Source of the DNA: CAYNQK01 sp964470375
GTDB taxonomy: Bacteria; Spirochaetota; Spirochaetia; Treponematales; JBGSOB01
NCBI GenBank assembly: GCA_964470375.1
Contig: CAYYCP010000001.1
Span: forward strand, 135,769-199,768
DNA length: 64,000 bases
Direction of reading: 5' to 3'
Part shown: piece after piece, positions 49,732 to 57,380 of the stretch
How positions within the stretch are numbered: position 1 is the first letter of the stretch
Layout of the letters: each line of letters opens with the position of its first letter
Notes under the pieces: generated by a model
The model's database searches: none
What the model was told of the DNA's origin: nothing
Seen by the model: only the letters and a program-made list of their open reading frames with translations
Made by a program: the position numbers and the translations under genes

Positions 49732-50960
49732 GAGCGCCTCCTTTTCCTGAGTTCGTTCCAGACCGCCTGCAGGGGCAGACCGCGCCGGGCCAGGTAGGCG
49801 GAGACGAAATAGAAGAGGTCGGCGGCCTCCCAGGCCACATCCTCATCGGCCTCGGCGTCTATCAGCTCGAAGGCCTCCTCGTTTATCTTGCGGCGGATCC
49901 GGGCGGCGTCCAGGCTGGAGGTGTAGGAACCCGGCCGCGGATTGTCGAAGCGGTCCTTGATCACGTCGTATAGTTCACCTAGAGAAAATTCGCGCGAGCC
50001 GAAGCGCGACCAGGCGCCGTCCCGGCCGGCCGGGCCCTCGGGCCGTACAGTCAGAAGGATGGCCCGCCCGTCCGCGTCAAGGCGCGCCGACTCAAGGCGC
50101 TGCGGGGAGGCCGGAACGGGACCGCCCTGGTACTCGGCGTAGCCGGAGGCGAAACTTCGCCGCAGGGATTCGGGGCTGGAGGCGGACAGCATCAGGAGCT
50201 GGCCGGAGGCGTCACGGACGGCCGTGGGAACGTCCCCGGCCGAGAAATCCACACTGGCTATGAAGGCCTCGGCCACCGGCACGGCCCCGGTGTAGATGGC
50301 CATGCCCAGCTGCATGTCGAAGCCGCGCCGCGAGAGCTCGGAGATCTCCTCCCTGGTGGAGATGCCGCCGGCAGCTACGATCCTCGCCCGCCCGGCCTCA
50401 TCGCCCAGGGCCGCCTTGATGGCCTCCAGGGCGTCCAGGTCGGTCCCGCCCAGCATGCCCTCCTTGTCCACGCAGGTAGCCAGGAAGCCTGAGGCGAAGG
50501 GCAGGAAGGCCTTGGCCGCCTCGGCGGCGCTGATGGGCAGGCTGCGTCTCCAGCCCTCCACGGCCACCCGCCCGCCCAGTGAGTCGATGGATATGATGAG
50601 GTGTTCGCGGCCGATGGCTTCCGCCAGGGCCTCGACGAAGGCCAGGTCGGGGGCACCCTCGCGGTAGGCCGCCGAGCCGACGATGACCTTCTCGGCGCCC
50701 ATACCGTAGAGGCGCTTGGCCCGTTCTACGTCGCGCACGCCCCCGCCCACACGGCAGGGGTAACGCCGCAGGAGACGTTCGACCAGGGCGGCGTTGTCGC
50801 CCCGGCCCATGGCGGCGTCCAGGTCTATCAGGGCCACCTCGCCGTAGCGCGAAAACTCGGCCACACGGGCCTCGGCGTCGGGCTCCTCCAGACGCAGGCG
50901 TGAGCCGCGCTCTAGCTGGACGACCTTGCCGCCCATGAGGTCGACGGATGGTACGATCAT
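49728..50960 (-). CDS. hisA: HisA-HisI-HisE triple fusion with a degenerate HisI domain
   Basis: A 410-residue chain. Residues 1-~233 are HisA (ProFAR isomerase): P-S-V-D-L-M-G-G-K-V-V-Q-L with catalytic Asp7, G-G-V-R-D, S-I-D-S-L-G-G-R-V. Residues ~237-320 align with PRA cyclohydrolase, but D-C-D-x-D is D-A-D-G-R (295-299), G-P-A-C-H is G-P-A-G-R (309-313) and S-C-F is S-R-F (318-320). All three zinc Cys are lost. Residues ~326-410 are HisE (PRA-PH): S-Y-T-S-S-L, K-I-N-E-E-A-F-E-L, E-A-A-D-L. The start overlaps hisF. HisA and HisE look active; HisI activity is doubtful. Confidence 0.92.
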   Translation of the reverse strand: MIVPSVDLMGGKVVQLERGSRLRLEEPDAEARVAEFSRYGEVALIDLDAAMGRGDNAALVERLLRRYPCRVGGGVRDVERAKRLYGMGAEKVIVGSAAYREGAPDLAFVEALAEAIGREHLIISIDSLGGRVAVEGWRRSLPISAAEAAKAFLPFASGFLATCVDKEGMLGGTDLDALEAIKAALGDEAGRARIVAAGGISTREEISELSRRGFDMQLGMAIYTGAVPVAEAFIASVDFSAGDVPTAVRDASGQLLMLSASSPESLRRSFASGYAEYQGGPVPASPQRLESARLDADGRAILLTVRPEGPAGRDGAWSRFGSREFSLGELYDVIKDRFDNPRPGSYTSSLDAARIRRKINEEAFELIDAEADEDVAWEAADLFYFVSAYLARRGLPLQAVWNELRKRRRS

Positions 50961-51709
50961 CTGACCAGGACTCCTTTCGATCTGACGTAGGCCTTGATCT
51001 CCTCGATGACGTGGGTGCCCTCGTGGACCATGGAGGCCACCAAGGCCGCGTCGGCCCCGGCATCCAGGAAGGCGCTGGCGATGTGCTCCAGGGTCCCGGC
51101 CCCGCCCGAGGCGATGACCGGCACGCCCACGGCCCGGACCACCGCCTTGAGGAGCTCGATGTCGTAGCCCTGGCGCACCCCGTCCATGTCCATGGAAGTG
51201 AGGAGGATCTCGCCGGCGCCCAGCTCGGCGCCCTGGCGGGCCCACTCGACCGCGTCGCGCCCGGAATCGTTCCGGCCGCCGGCCGTGTAGGCCCTCCAGG
51301 ATGAGCCCGATCGCTTGGCGTCTATTGCCAGGACGACCGTGGAGGAGCCGAAGCGCCGGGCGCAGGCGGCCACTAGGGAGGGATCGGCTAGGGCGGCCGA
51401 ATTCACGGAGACCTTATCGGCCCCGGCCCTGAGGTAGGCAGCCATGTCCTCCAGGCTGCGCACCCCGCCCCCGGCGGTGATGGGGACGCGGGCGGTGGCG
51501 GCCGCCCGCTCGATCACCGAGAAGGCGAAGTCCCGGCCCTGGTGGGTGGCGCTGATGTCCAGGAGCACGATCTCGTCCGCCCCCTCGTCCGAGTAGCGCC
51601 GCGCCAGGACGGCCGGATCGCCCATGTCGCGCAGGCTCTTGAAGCGCGTTCCCTTGACCACCCGGCCCGAATCGATGTCCAGGCAGGGGATAATGCGTTT
51701 GGCGATCAT
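50957..51709 (-). CDS. hisF: HisF, imidazole glycerol phosphate synthase cyclase
   Basis: A 250-residue TIM barrel: I-I-P-C-L-D-I-D-S-G-R-V-V-K-G with Asp11, I-T-A-G-G-G-V-R, K-V-S-V-N-S-A-A, L-A-I-D-A-K with the second catalytic Asp, T-S-M-D-M-D-G-V and A-S-G-G-A-G. It pairs with HisH to make IGP and AICAR. The ATG overlaps the hisH stop. Confidence 0.97.
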   Translation of the reverse strand: MIAKRIIPCLDIDSGRVVKGTRFKSLRDMGDPAVLARRYSDEGADEIVLLDISATHQGRDFAFSVIERAAATARVPITAGGGVRSLEDMAAYLRAGADKVSVNSAALADPSLVAACARRFGSSTVVLAIDAKRSGSSWRAYTAGGRNDSGRDAVEWARQGAELGAGEILLTSMDMDGVRQGYDIELLKAVVRAVGVPVIASGGAGTLEHIASAFLDAGADAALVASMVHEGTHVIEEIKAYVRSKGVLVR

Positions 51710-52329
51710 GGCAAGAGGATCCTTCTCAGCAGGGCCAGTCCCGCCCGCGAGCTTTTCTCCGGGTGGAACTGGAAGGCACAAGCTCGTCCGCGCCGCACCG
51801 CGCAGGGGTATTCGAAGCCATAGTCCGTGCGGGCCGCGACCCAGGGGCTCTCCAGGGGCGGGTGGAAGGAGTGGTCGAAGTAGAACCACTCCCCCTCCCC
51901 TTTTGGGAAAAGATCCTGGCAGCCGGGCTCGGGACGCACCAAGTTCCAGCCCATGGCGGGAACCTTGAGACCGTTGCTGAAGCGCGCGCATATCCCGGGC
52001 AGTACGCCCAGCCCGGCCCGCCCTGGGGATTCCTGGCTGCCCTGATAGAGGAGCTGGAGTCCCAGGCAGATGCCCAAGAAGGGCCGGTCGGCCTCCAGCC
52101 AGGCCCGCAGGGGGCCGCTCAGGCCCTTCGCATCAAGCGAGTCCATGGCGGCCCCGAAGGCCCCCACGCCCGGAAGGACGAGGAAGGCGCCCGGCTCTGC
52201 CCCTAGACTGGCCAGCTCCTCCGCCGAGCCGACCCTGCGCCAGGACAGGCCCAGCTCATCCATGGCCCCGGCCAGGGAGGTGATGTTGCCCGCGTCGTAA
52301 TCGACGATGCCTATCCGGACGCCGCTCAT
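51706..52329 (-). CDS. hisH: HisH, imidazole glycerol phosphate synthase glutaminase
   Basis: A 207-residue class I amidotransferase with G-I-V-D-Y-D-A-G-N, L-P-G-V-G-A-F, nucleophile Cys in L-G-I-C-L-G-L-Q and the His-Glu pair in F-Q-F-H-P-E-K-S. It supplies ammonia to HisF. The usual Y-F-V-H-S-Y is Y-F-D-H-S-F here, a small divergence. Overlaps hisB at its start and hisF at its end. Confidence 0.97.
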   Translation of the reverse strand: MSGVRIGIVDYDAGNITSLAGAMDELGLSWRRVGSAEELASLGAEPGAFLVLPGVGAFGAAMDSLDAKGLSGPLRAWLEADRPFLGICLGLQLLYQGSQESPGRAGLGVLPGICARFSNGLKVPAMGWNLVRPEPGCQDLFPKGEGEWFYFDHSFHPPLESPWVAARTDYGFEYPCAVRRGRACAFQFHPEKSSRAGLALLRRILLP

Positions 52330-52949
52330 GATCCGGCCGCCTCGCCTGCACGGGGGTAGCCCTCTATGGAGCCTTTGGTGGAGGGGGCTGCGCGGGGAGC
52401 CCGCTCCATAATGGAGACAGCTTCCATGAGGGCCCTAGCGAAGGCCTTGAAGCCGGCCTCGTAGATGTGGTGGCCGTTGCGCCCGCGCAGGAGGTCCAGG
52501 TGGAGGGTGGCCCCGGCCCCACGGCAAAAGCCCTGGAAGAACTCCTCGAAGAGCTGACGGCTGAATGCCCCGGCCGGCATGGCCCGCTCCTTACCGCGCA
52601 CCAGGCAGAAGGGGCGACCGGAGATGTCCAGGCAGGCGCGCGCCAAGGCCTCGTCCATGGGGAAATAGGCGGAACCGCAGCGCCTGAGCCCGGCCATGTC
52701 GCCGAGGGCTTGACGCAGGGCCTGGCCCAGGACGAAGCCCGTGTCCTCGACGGTGTGGTGTTCGTCCACCCCCAGGTCCCCGGCGATGCGGCCGCCTAGG
52801 TCGATCAAGGAAAAGCGCGCCAGGGCGTCCAGCATGTGGGCCAGGAAGCCCTCGGGGCAGTCGATGGCGCAGGCGCCCCGCCCGTCCACATCCAGGCTTA
52901 TGGAGATGTCTGTCTCCTTCGTCGTACGCCTCACCTCAGCCTTCCTCAT
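52326..52949 (-). CDS. hisB: HisB, imidazoleglycerol-phosphate dehydratase
   Basis: A 207-residue monofunctional IGPD: F-L-A-H-M-L-D-A-L-A, D-E-H-H-T-V-E-D, A-C-L-D-I-S-G-R-P and G-R-N-G-H-H-I-Y-E-A provide the two-manganese site. No HisN phosphatase domain is fused, and no histidinol-phosphatase gene is in the operon. The start (Met-Arg-Lys) overlaps the hisC stop. The C-terminal P-S-T-K-G is followed by a ~12-residue extension. Confidence 0.96.
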   Translation of the reverse strand: MRKAEVRRTTKETDISISLDVDGRGACAIDCPEGFLAHMLDALARFSLIDLGGRIAGDLGVDEHHTVEDTGFVLGQALRQALGDMAGLRRCGSAYFPMDEALARACLDISGRPFCLVRGKERAMPAGAFSRQLFEEFFQGFCRGAGATLHLDLLRGRNGHHIYEAGFKAFARALMEAVSIMERAPRAAPSTKGSIEGYPRAGEAAGS

Positions 52950-53980
52950 AGCCGGCCTCCTCTGTCTCTCAGAGTATCGGCGAGGGCGCGCTTGGCGCCC
53001 TCCTCCCACTCAGGCGGGCAGGCGCTCATCCTCAGCCAGCCGGCCATGCTGCCTGAATCCCAGGCCTTCACCAGGAGGCCGCGCAATGCCAGGGCAGCGC
53101 GCAGGGCCTCGGCCCCCGCGCCCACCCGGGCCAGGGCGAAGTTGGCCCCGCTCTCTATGGCCTCAGGGAAGAATTCGCGCAGGAGGGCGGCCGTGCGCCG
53201 GCGGGCCTCCAGGGTCCTGCTCACCATGTCCTCTAGGAGCCCGTCCACGGAGAGGAGAGACTCGGCCGCCTTGGCCGAGGGCCGCGAGATCCCGTAGGGC
53301 AGGATGAAGGGATCCAGGCCGGCCAGCATCTCCGGGGAGGCGGCCATGAAGCCTACCCTCAGCCCGGCGATGGCGTAGCTCTTGGAGAGGGAGCGCAGCA
53401 CCACCGCATTGGGCATGCGAGCCAGGCGGGGCAGAACGCTCTCGCCGGCGAAGTCGCCGTAGGCCTCGTCTACGGCCACCGGCGCGGGGGCCAGGGCGGC
53501 GCAGATGCGCTCGACATCGTCGGCGGCTATGGGGGCCCCGGCGGGATTGCCCGGATTGACCACCACGGCCAGGTCGGCGCCGCGGGCCGCCTCTATGAAG
53601 GCCCGGGGGTCCAGGCGGAAGCCCTCTCCCAGGGACAGGCGGACGATGGTGGCCCCCATGGCGGCCGCACGCACCTCGTACATCGAAAAGACCGGGTCGG
53701 GGAAGGCCGCCACCTTTCCGGGCCCCAACCAGGCCTGCACCGTCACCGAGATGCCCTCGTCAGCCCCGGCGGTGGGCCTGAGCCAGGCCGGGTCCAGGCC
53801 GTAGCGCCGGGCTGCCGCCCTGAGGAGGCCCGAATACTCGGGGTAGCGCTCGAAGCGCCCGGAATCCAGGTCCGCCAGGGCCGCACGCCCGGCCGGGCCC
53901 AATCCCACCAGGCACTCGTTCATGTCAAGGGCCATGCGGTCATCGCGACCCTCTATCTTCTGGTATGCCCGCGAGCTCAT
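52946..53980 (-). CDS. hisC: HisC, histidinol-phosphate aminotransferase
   Basis: A 344-residue fold-type I PLP enzyme: T-A-G-A-D-E-G-I, V-V-N-P-G-N-P-A-G, V-D-E-A-Y-G-D-F, and the PLP lysine in R-S-L-S-K-S-Y-A-I-A-G-L-R-V-G. It transaminates imidazole acetol phosphate. Starts with an ATG overlapping the hisG stop. Confidence 0.95.
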   Translation of the reverse strand: MSSRAYQKIEGRDDRMALDMNECLVGLGPAGRAALADLDSGRFERYPEYSGLLRAAARRYGLDPAWLRPTAGADEGISVTVQAWLGPGKVAAFPDPVFSMYEVRAAAMGATIVRLSLGEGFRLDPRAFIEAARGADLAVVVNPGNPAGAPIAADDVERICAALAPAPVAVDEAYGDFAGESVLPRLARMPNAVVLRSLSKSYAIAGLRVGFMAASPEMLAGLDPFILPYGISRPSAKAAESLLSVDGLLEDMVSRTLEARRRTAALLREFFPEAIESGANFALARVGAGAEALRAALALRGLLVKAWDSGSMAGWLRMSACPPEWEEGAKRALADTLRDRGGRL

Positions 53981-54831
53981 GGCACCACCTTCCTTATCTC
54001 GTACTCAAGGATGTCGCCGGCGCCCAGGCGCTTTAGGCGCGGTATAAGGGCGCCCGTGTCGCGGCGCGGGACGGCCGCCTTCACCGAGTACCCGGATTCG
54101 CGATAGAGGGGCGAGACGGTGGGCGCGCGCATGCAGGGCAGGGCCGCCACCACGTCCTCCAGCTTGTCTCCCGGCACGTTCATCTCAAGCATGACCTTGG
54201 CCTCGGCGTCCAGGATGGCCCGGAAAACGCTGGCCAGGTCCCGGATGCGCTGGGACTTGTCCGGATCGGCCATGGCCGCGCGCGAGGCGATGAAGCGGGT
54301 CGAGGATGCCATAATGGTGTCCACCACCTCTAGGCCGTTCTCGCGCAGGGTGCCGCCCGAGGAGATATTGTCCACGATGGCGTCGGCGTCGTCGGGCGGG
54401 AAGACCTCGGTGGTGCCGAAGGACCTGAGCAGGGTGAAGCGGTAGCCCTGCTTGGCGAGGTAGGTCCGGGCGATGCCCTCGTACTCGGTGGCCACTACGA
54501 TGGGTCGGGCCTTGAGGCTTTCGCGGGTCTCGCCGCGCGGTGCCGCCAGCACGATCGAGACGGGATCCAGGGCCAGGTCCATCACCTCGACCACGTCCGA
54601 GCCGCGCTCGGCTATCCAGTCCAGGCCGGTGAAGCCGGCGTCGTGGCGTCCCAGCTCGATGATGGGAGCGATGTTCTGCGGCTTCATGATCTTGGCCGAA
54701 ATGCCCGGGTCGCTGACGCGCGGGAAGTAGGACCTCTCCGCGGCCTGCACGCTGATGCCCGACTCGGCGAAGAGCCGGACGACGTTCTCGTAAATCCTCC
54801 CCTTGGGGAGGAGTATCTTCAACTGTTCCAT
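53977..54831 (-). CDS. hisG: HisG, ATP phosphoribosyltransferase (long form)
   Basis: A 284-residue enzyme for the first committed step. L-P-K-G-R-I-Y-E-N begins the catalytic domain; D-A-I-V-D-N-I-S-S-G-G-T-L-R-E-N-G binds PRPP. The length and a C-terminal ~75-residue ACT-like extension identify the long, self-regulated form, so no HisZ is needed and histidine feedback is expected. GAGAGGAG lies seven bases before the ATG. The leader-peptide and hairpin region upstream should control expression of the whole operon. Confidence 0.96.
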   Translation of the reverse strand: MEQLKILLPKGRIYENVVRLFAESGISVQAAERSYFPRVSDPGISAKIMKPQNIAPIIELGRHDAGFTGLDWIAERGSDVVEVMDLALDPVSIVLAAPRGETRESLKARPIVVATEYEGIARTYLAKQGYRFTLLRSFGTTEVFPPDDADAIVDNISSGGTLRENGLEVVDTIMASSTRFIASRAAMADPDKSQRIRDLASVFRAILDAEAKVMLEMNVPGDKLEDVVAALPCMRAPTVSPLYRESGYSVKAAVPRRDTGALIPRLKRLGAGDILEYEIRKVVP

Positions 54832-54900
54832 GGCGATGCTCCTCTCGAGGGCGCCCGCGCGGAGCGCCCGGCCCTGTCGATGGCTGCTGATTGCTCCATG

Positions 54901-55020
54901 TCACGCGGCCGCGTGAGGCAGCCGCGGATTCGCGCGTCCTTCGCGGGACGCCGGCTCTCGCGTCCTTCCCGGGACGCGGATCCTGCCCCGCGCGGGACGC
55001 GCCCGCTTGTCGCGGGCGTC
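54901..55020 (-). promoter_or_regulatory. his operon attenuator hairpins
   Basis: Directly after the leader-peptide stop, the minus strand holds GC-rich alternating helices. These are GCCCGC/GCGGGC (within 54996-55020), GCGTCC-CGGGAA-GGACGC (54960-54977) and GCGTCC-CGCGAA-GGACGC (54934-54951). A third GCGTCC copy at 54995-55000 can compete for either GGACGC arm. A perfect 16-base palindrome TCACGCGGCCGCGTGA follows (54901-54916). Competing pairings fit an attenuator, but no U-tract is present, so termination may be Rho-dependent or control may act on translation of hisG. Confidence 0.65.
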
Positions 55021-55125
55021 TCAGCTATGGTGGCGATGGAGGGGGCGGGTATGGTGGAGGGAGGAGCCTTGGTGCGCCCAGGGGCTCTGGCGCGCGGCTG
55101 CCTGGCGGCATGCTTTATCGGTCAT
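55021..55125 (-). CDS. hisL: hisL, histidine-rich leader peptide of the his operon
   Basis: A 34-codon frame, ATG to TGA, with AAGGAGG five bases upstream of the ATG. Six histidines occur at 18, 24, 25, 30, 32 and 33, concentrated in L-H-H-T-R-P-L-H-R-H-H-S just before the stop. It starts about 13 bases after the predicted transcription start and is followed by competing hairpins. This is the arrangement of the enterobacterial his attenuator: lack of charged tRNA-His would stall the ribosome on the His codons and change RNA folding. It is too short for ordinary gene finders. Confidence 0.88.
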   Translation of the reverse strand: MTDKACRQAAARQSPWAHQGSSLHHTRPLHRHHS

Positions 55126-55144
55126 GGCCTCCTCCTTCACGGCG

Positions 55145-55174
55145 AGTATTGGCGGAAGGCCGATGGAGTGTCAA
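55145..55174 (-). promoter_or_regulatory. his operon promoter
   Basis: On the minus strand a perfect TTGACA (55169-55174) and AATACT (55145-55150) are separated by 18 bases. The start would be near 55138, just before the hisL Shine-Dalgarno sequence. Confidence 0.7.
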
Positions 55175-55211
55175 TACGTCGAGTGCGCTTGAAACAGGCC
55201 TGGGTTCAGCA

Positions 55212-56159
55212 TCACTCGGCCGAAAGATCGAGGAGGGCCCGCAGGTTCCGCCCCAGGAGGGAGCGGTGCCGCCAGAGCCCGCAGGCCTCCAGGACCGGCC
55301 TCAGGCCCTCGGGGATGGGCTTACCCCCGACGCTCTCCAGGATGGCCCGTGTCTCCTCCTCATTGAAGGAAGGCCCCCGCGCTGGGGTTCGCAGGAAGGG
55401 TAGGTTCAGGGGACAGGCCCTTTGGCAAAGAAGACAGCCCATGAGGGCATTGTGCCAGGCGGGCTGGATCCAGGCCGGGAAGGCACCTTCCACCTCCTCG
55501 TTCCAATGGCAGAGACAGCGCGAATAATCCAGGGGGCGGTCGGGCTCGCCGATGGCCCCGCTCGGGCAGGCCCTGGCACAGGCCCCGCAGGCGGCGCAGG
55601 CATCGGGCATGGCCACCTCACCCCAGCCATCATCCCCGCAATCCCTGTCCGCGATGAATGCCGCCAGGCGCAGGCAGGAGCCCATGCCTTCCACGTATGC
55701 CAGGCGGTTACGGCCGATGCGCGCCAGGCCCGTATGGGCGGCCAGGAGCTTGCTCGGCAGCTCGGCGACGGCGATGGATCCGCCGGCAGCGGCCAGGACG
55801 GGGCCGAGGAGGGCCAGGCCGCCGGCCTCGAAAAAGCCGCGCTCGGCGAAGGTGGGCGGGAGGAGGACATCCCGGCGCCTGCCCGAGTGGCAAATGGACA
55901 GGATCAGGGCCGGGCTGGGGCAGGCCAGGATGAGGATGGAGGCCGCCCCCGAGAGAGTCTGCTCAGCCAGGGTCTCGAAGCAATCCATGAGATAGGCGTA
56001 GTGGCTCTGATCCAGGAGGGCGGAGGAACGCATCTCATCCAGATCCCCGCGGAGGAAAGCCAGCCGGGAGATGGGCACGGACCGCATCTTCCAGCCCTTG
56101 GAGGCTGCGGCCTCTATAAGAGCAGCCTGAAGGGATTCGGCTCCACGGTATGCGCCCAT
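55212..56159 (-). CDS. QueG-like double 4Fe-4S protein
   Basis: A 315-residue protein with a QueG/DUF1730-like N-terminal region and a ferredoxin-type part: C188-x2-C191-x2-C194-x3-C198-P and C242-x2-C245-x3-C249-P, with C215 and C217 available as the missing ligand. The architecture is that of epoxyqueuosine reductase (last step of queuosine synthesis), but the first ~180 residues lack blocks I would expect for true QueG. It may therefore be a paralogue. It precedes the his promoter in the same direction and has no partner gene. Confidence 0.7.
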   Translation of the reverse strand: MGAYRGAESLQAALIEAAASKGWKMRSVPISRLAFLRGDLDEMRSSALLDQSHYAYLMDCFETLAEQTLSGAASILILACPSPALILSICHSGRRRDVLLPPTFAERGFFEAGGLALLGPVLAAAGGSIAVAELPSKLLAAHTGLARIGRNRLAYVEGMGSCLRLAAFIADRDCGDDGWGEVAMPDACAACGACARACPSGAIGEPDRPLDYSRCLCHWNEEVEGAFPAWIQPAWHNALMGCLLCQRACPLNLPFLRTPARGPSFNEEETRAILESVGGKPIPEGLRPVLEACGLWRHRSLLGRNLRALLDLSAE

Positions 56160-56231
56160 GCATCAGAGCCTAGACCCTCTTCCCCGAGTGGTCAAGACGA
56201 TGGATCGGACGGTCGTATAAGGCATCCGCCT

Positions 56232-56260
56232 TTGCATTCTTCGATCCGCGGGCTTAGTAT
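56232..56260 (+). promoter_or_regulatory. Candidate promoter of the binding-protein/kinase operon
   Basis: TTGCAT (56232-56237) and TAGTAT (56255-56260) are 17 bases apart, about 38 bases before the ATG at 56298. Both elements are imperfect. Confidence 0.4.
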
Positions 56261-56297
56261 TTAGTATTGGACAGGGCATATCCCGAGGAAGGCTGGA

Positions 56298-57380
56298 ATG
56301 AGAAAGTGCGCATTGCTGGCCCTCGCCTTACTCTGCGCCGCCTGTGCGCGCAGACAGCCTGAGGCCACCCCGGCCCCCCGGGCCGCCATAACCCGTGGAT
56401 CCGCATTCAGCGTCTTCATCGTCATCGATTCCATGACTCCCAAGATGGCCGAGCTTAGGGACGGCTTCCAGGCCCGCCTTGACGCCATCCTCCTCCAGTC
56501 CGGCGCCACGGCCGCCTACAGCCACTTCGAGACGAAGCTCGACCCGGCCGCCGCCGATTCCATCCGCTGGCGCATCGAGGCCGATAAGCCTTCCCTCGTA
56601 TGCGTCCTCAACAGCCCCACCGGCTTCGCCGACAGCCGTATAAGCTCTAGACTGAGGGGAACCGAGTACCGCTTCGTCTCCGAGAACGCGGTCGCCCTGG
56701 AGACTGGGATTATCGCCAATCGAGAGCGTCCCGGGGGCAACATCTGCGGAGTGGGGGTCTTCGTCCGCCTCTCCTCATCTCTCAAGCTCCTGCGCCGGGT
56801 CGCCCCGCGGGTGACCAAGATATTCTCCTATTCCTGGGACAGGGTAGCCCCCCTGAACACCTGGTGGGAGGCCGAGCTCAGGGCTGCCTGCACCTCCGAG
56901 GGCTTCCAGCTCCTGGAGTTCAGGAGGATAAGGGGTCACCAGGAAGAGCTGGCCCTGGCCTCCTCCTTCGGCCCGGAGGTACGCGACATCGCCTTCATGA
57001 GCTGCGTCTCCCCCTACGTCAACGACGACGGTTCGCCCCTGGACCCGAACCTAGCCGCAGCCGATTATAGGGAGTACCTCAGCAACCGCACTCACGTGCC
57101 CTACCTCAGCTACGAGGACGTGCCGATAGCGATGGGGGCCCTGATGGGCGTGTGCGTGGTGTGGAAGGACCTGGGAGCCCAGATGGCCGAACTGGCCGGA
57201 CGGGTGTTGGGCGGGGAGGACCCGGGAAGCATACCCTGGGAGTATCCGCGCACCCATAACATCATCATCAACAAGGCCAAGGCCGATCAGCTCGGCATCC
57301 AGATACCCCAGGACGTCCTCAACGCCGCCTACCGCGTCTACACCGACTTCCAGGGCAGCTTCATGGGCAAGGCGGATTGA
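56298..57380 (+). CDS. Lipoprotein of the ABC substrate-binding (TrpX/DUF534-like) type
   Basis: A 360-residue predicted lipoprotein (signal to Cys16 in L-C-A-A-C, a relaxed spirochaete lipobox). The type I binding fold is suggested by V-F-I-V-I-D-S-M-T, L-V-C-V-L-N-S-P-T-G-F-A, G-G-N-I-C-G-V-G-V-F and V-W-K-D-L-G-A-Q-M-A-E-L-A-G-R-V-L. The last block is typical of ABC_sub_bind proteins. No permease or ATPase gene is nearby. Instead the stop overlaps the start of a hybrid histidine kinase, so it may present a ligand to that sensor rather than to a transporter. GAGGAAGG precedes the ATG. Confidence 0.8.
   Translation: MRKCALLALALLCAACARRQPEATPAPRAAITRGSAFSVFIVIDSMTPKMAELRDGFQARLDAILLQSGATAAYSHFETKLDPAAADSIRWRIEADKPSLVCVLNSPTGFADSRISSRLRGTEYRFVSENAVALETGIIANRERPGGNICGVGVFVRLSSSLKLLRRVAPRVTKIFSYSWDRVAPLNTWWEAELRAACTSEGFQLLEFRRIRGHQEELALASSFGPEVRDIAFMSCVSPYVNDDGSPLDPNLAAADYREYLSNRTHVPYLSYEDVPIAMGALMGVCVVWKDLGAQMAELAGRVLGGEDPGSIPWEYPRTHNIIINKAKADQLGIQIPQDVLNAAYRVYTDFQGSFMGKAD

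Noticed and set aside
54185..54904. 239-codon minus-strand frame overlapping hisG in another frame
   Set aside because: Arg/Gly/Pro/His-rich composition typical of a shadow frame in high-G+C DNA; hisG is unmistakable.
55021..55110. Proline-rich alternative frame in the his leader (starting at an internal ATG)
   Set aside because: It lacks an SD, whereas the His-rich frame has AAGGAGG and correct spacing to the promoter. The proline frame is the +1 reading of the same CCA/CAC-rich stretch.
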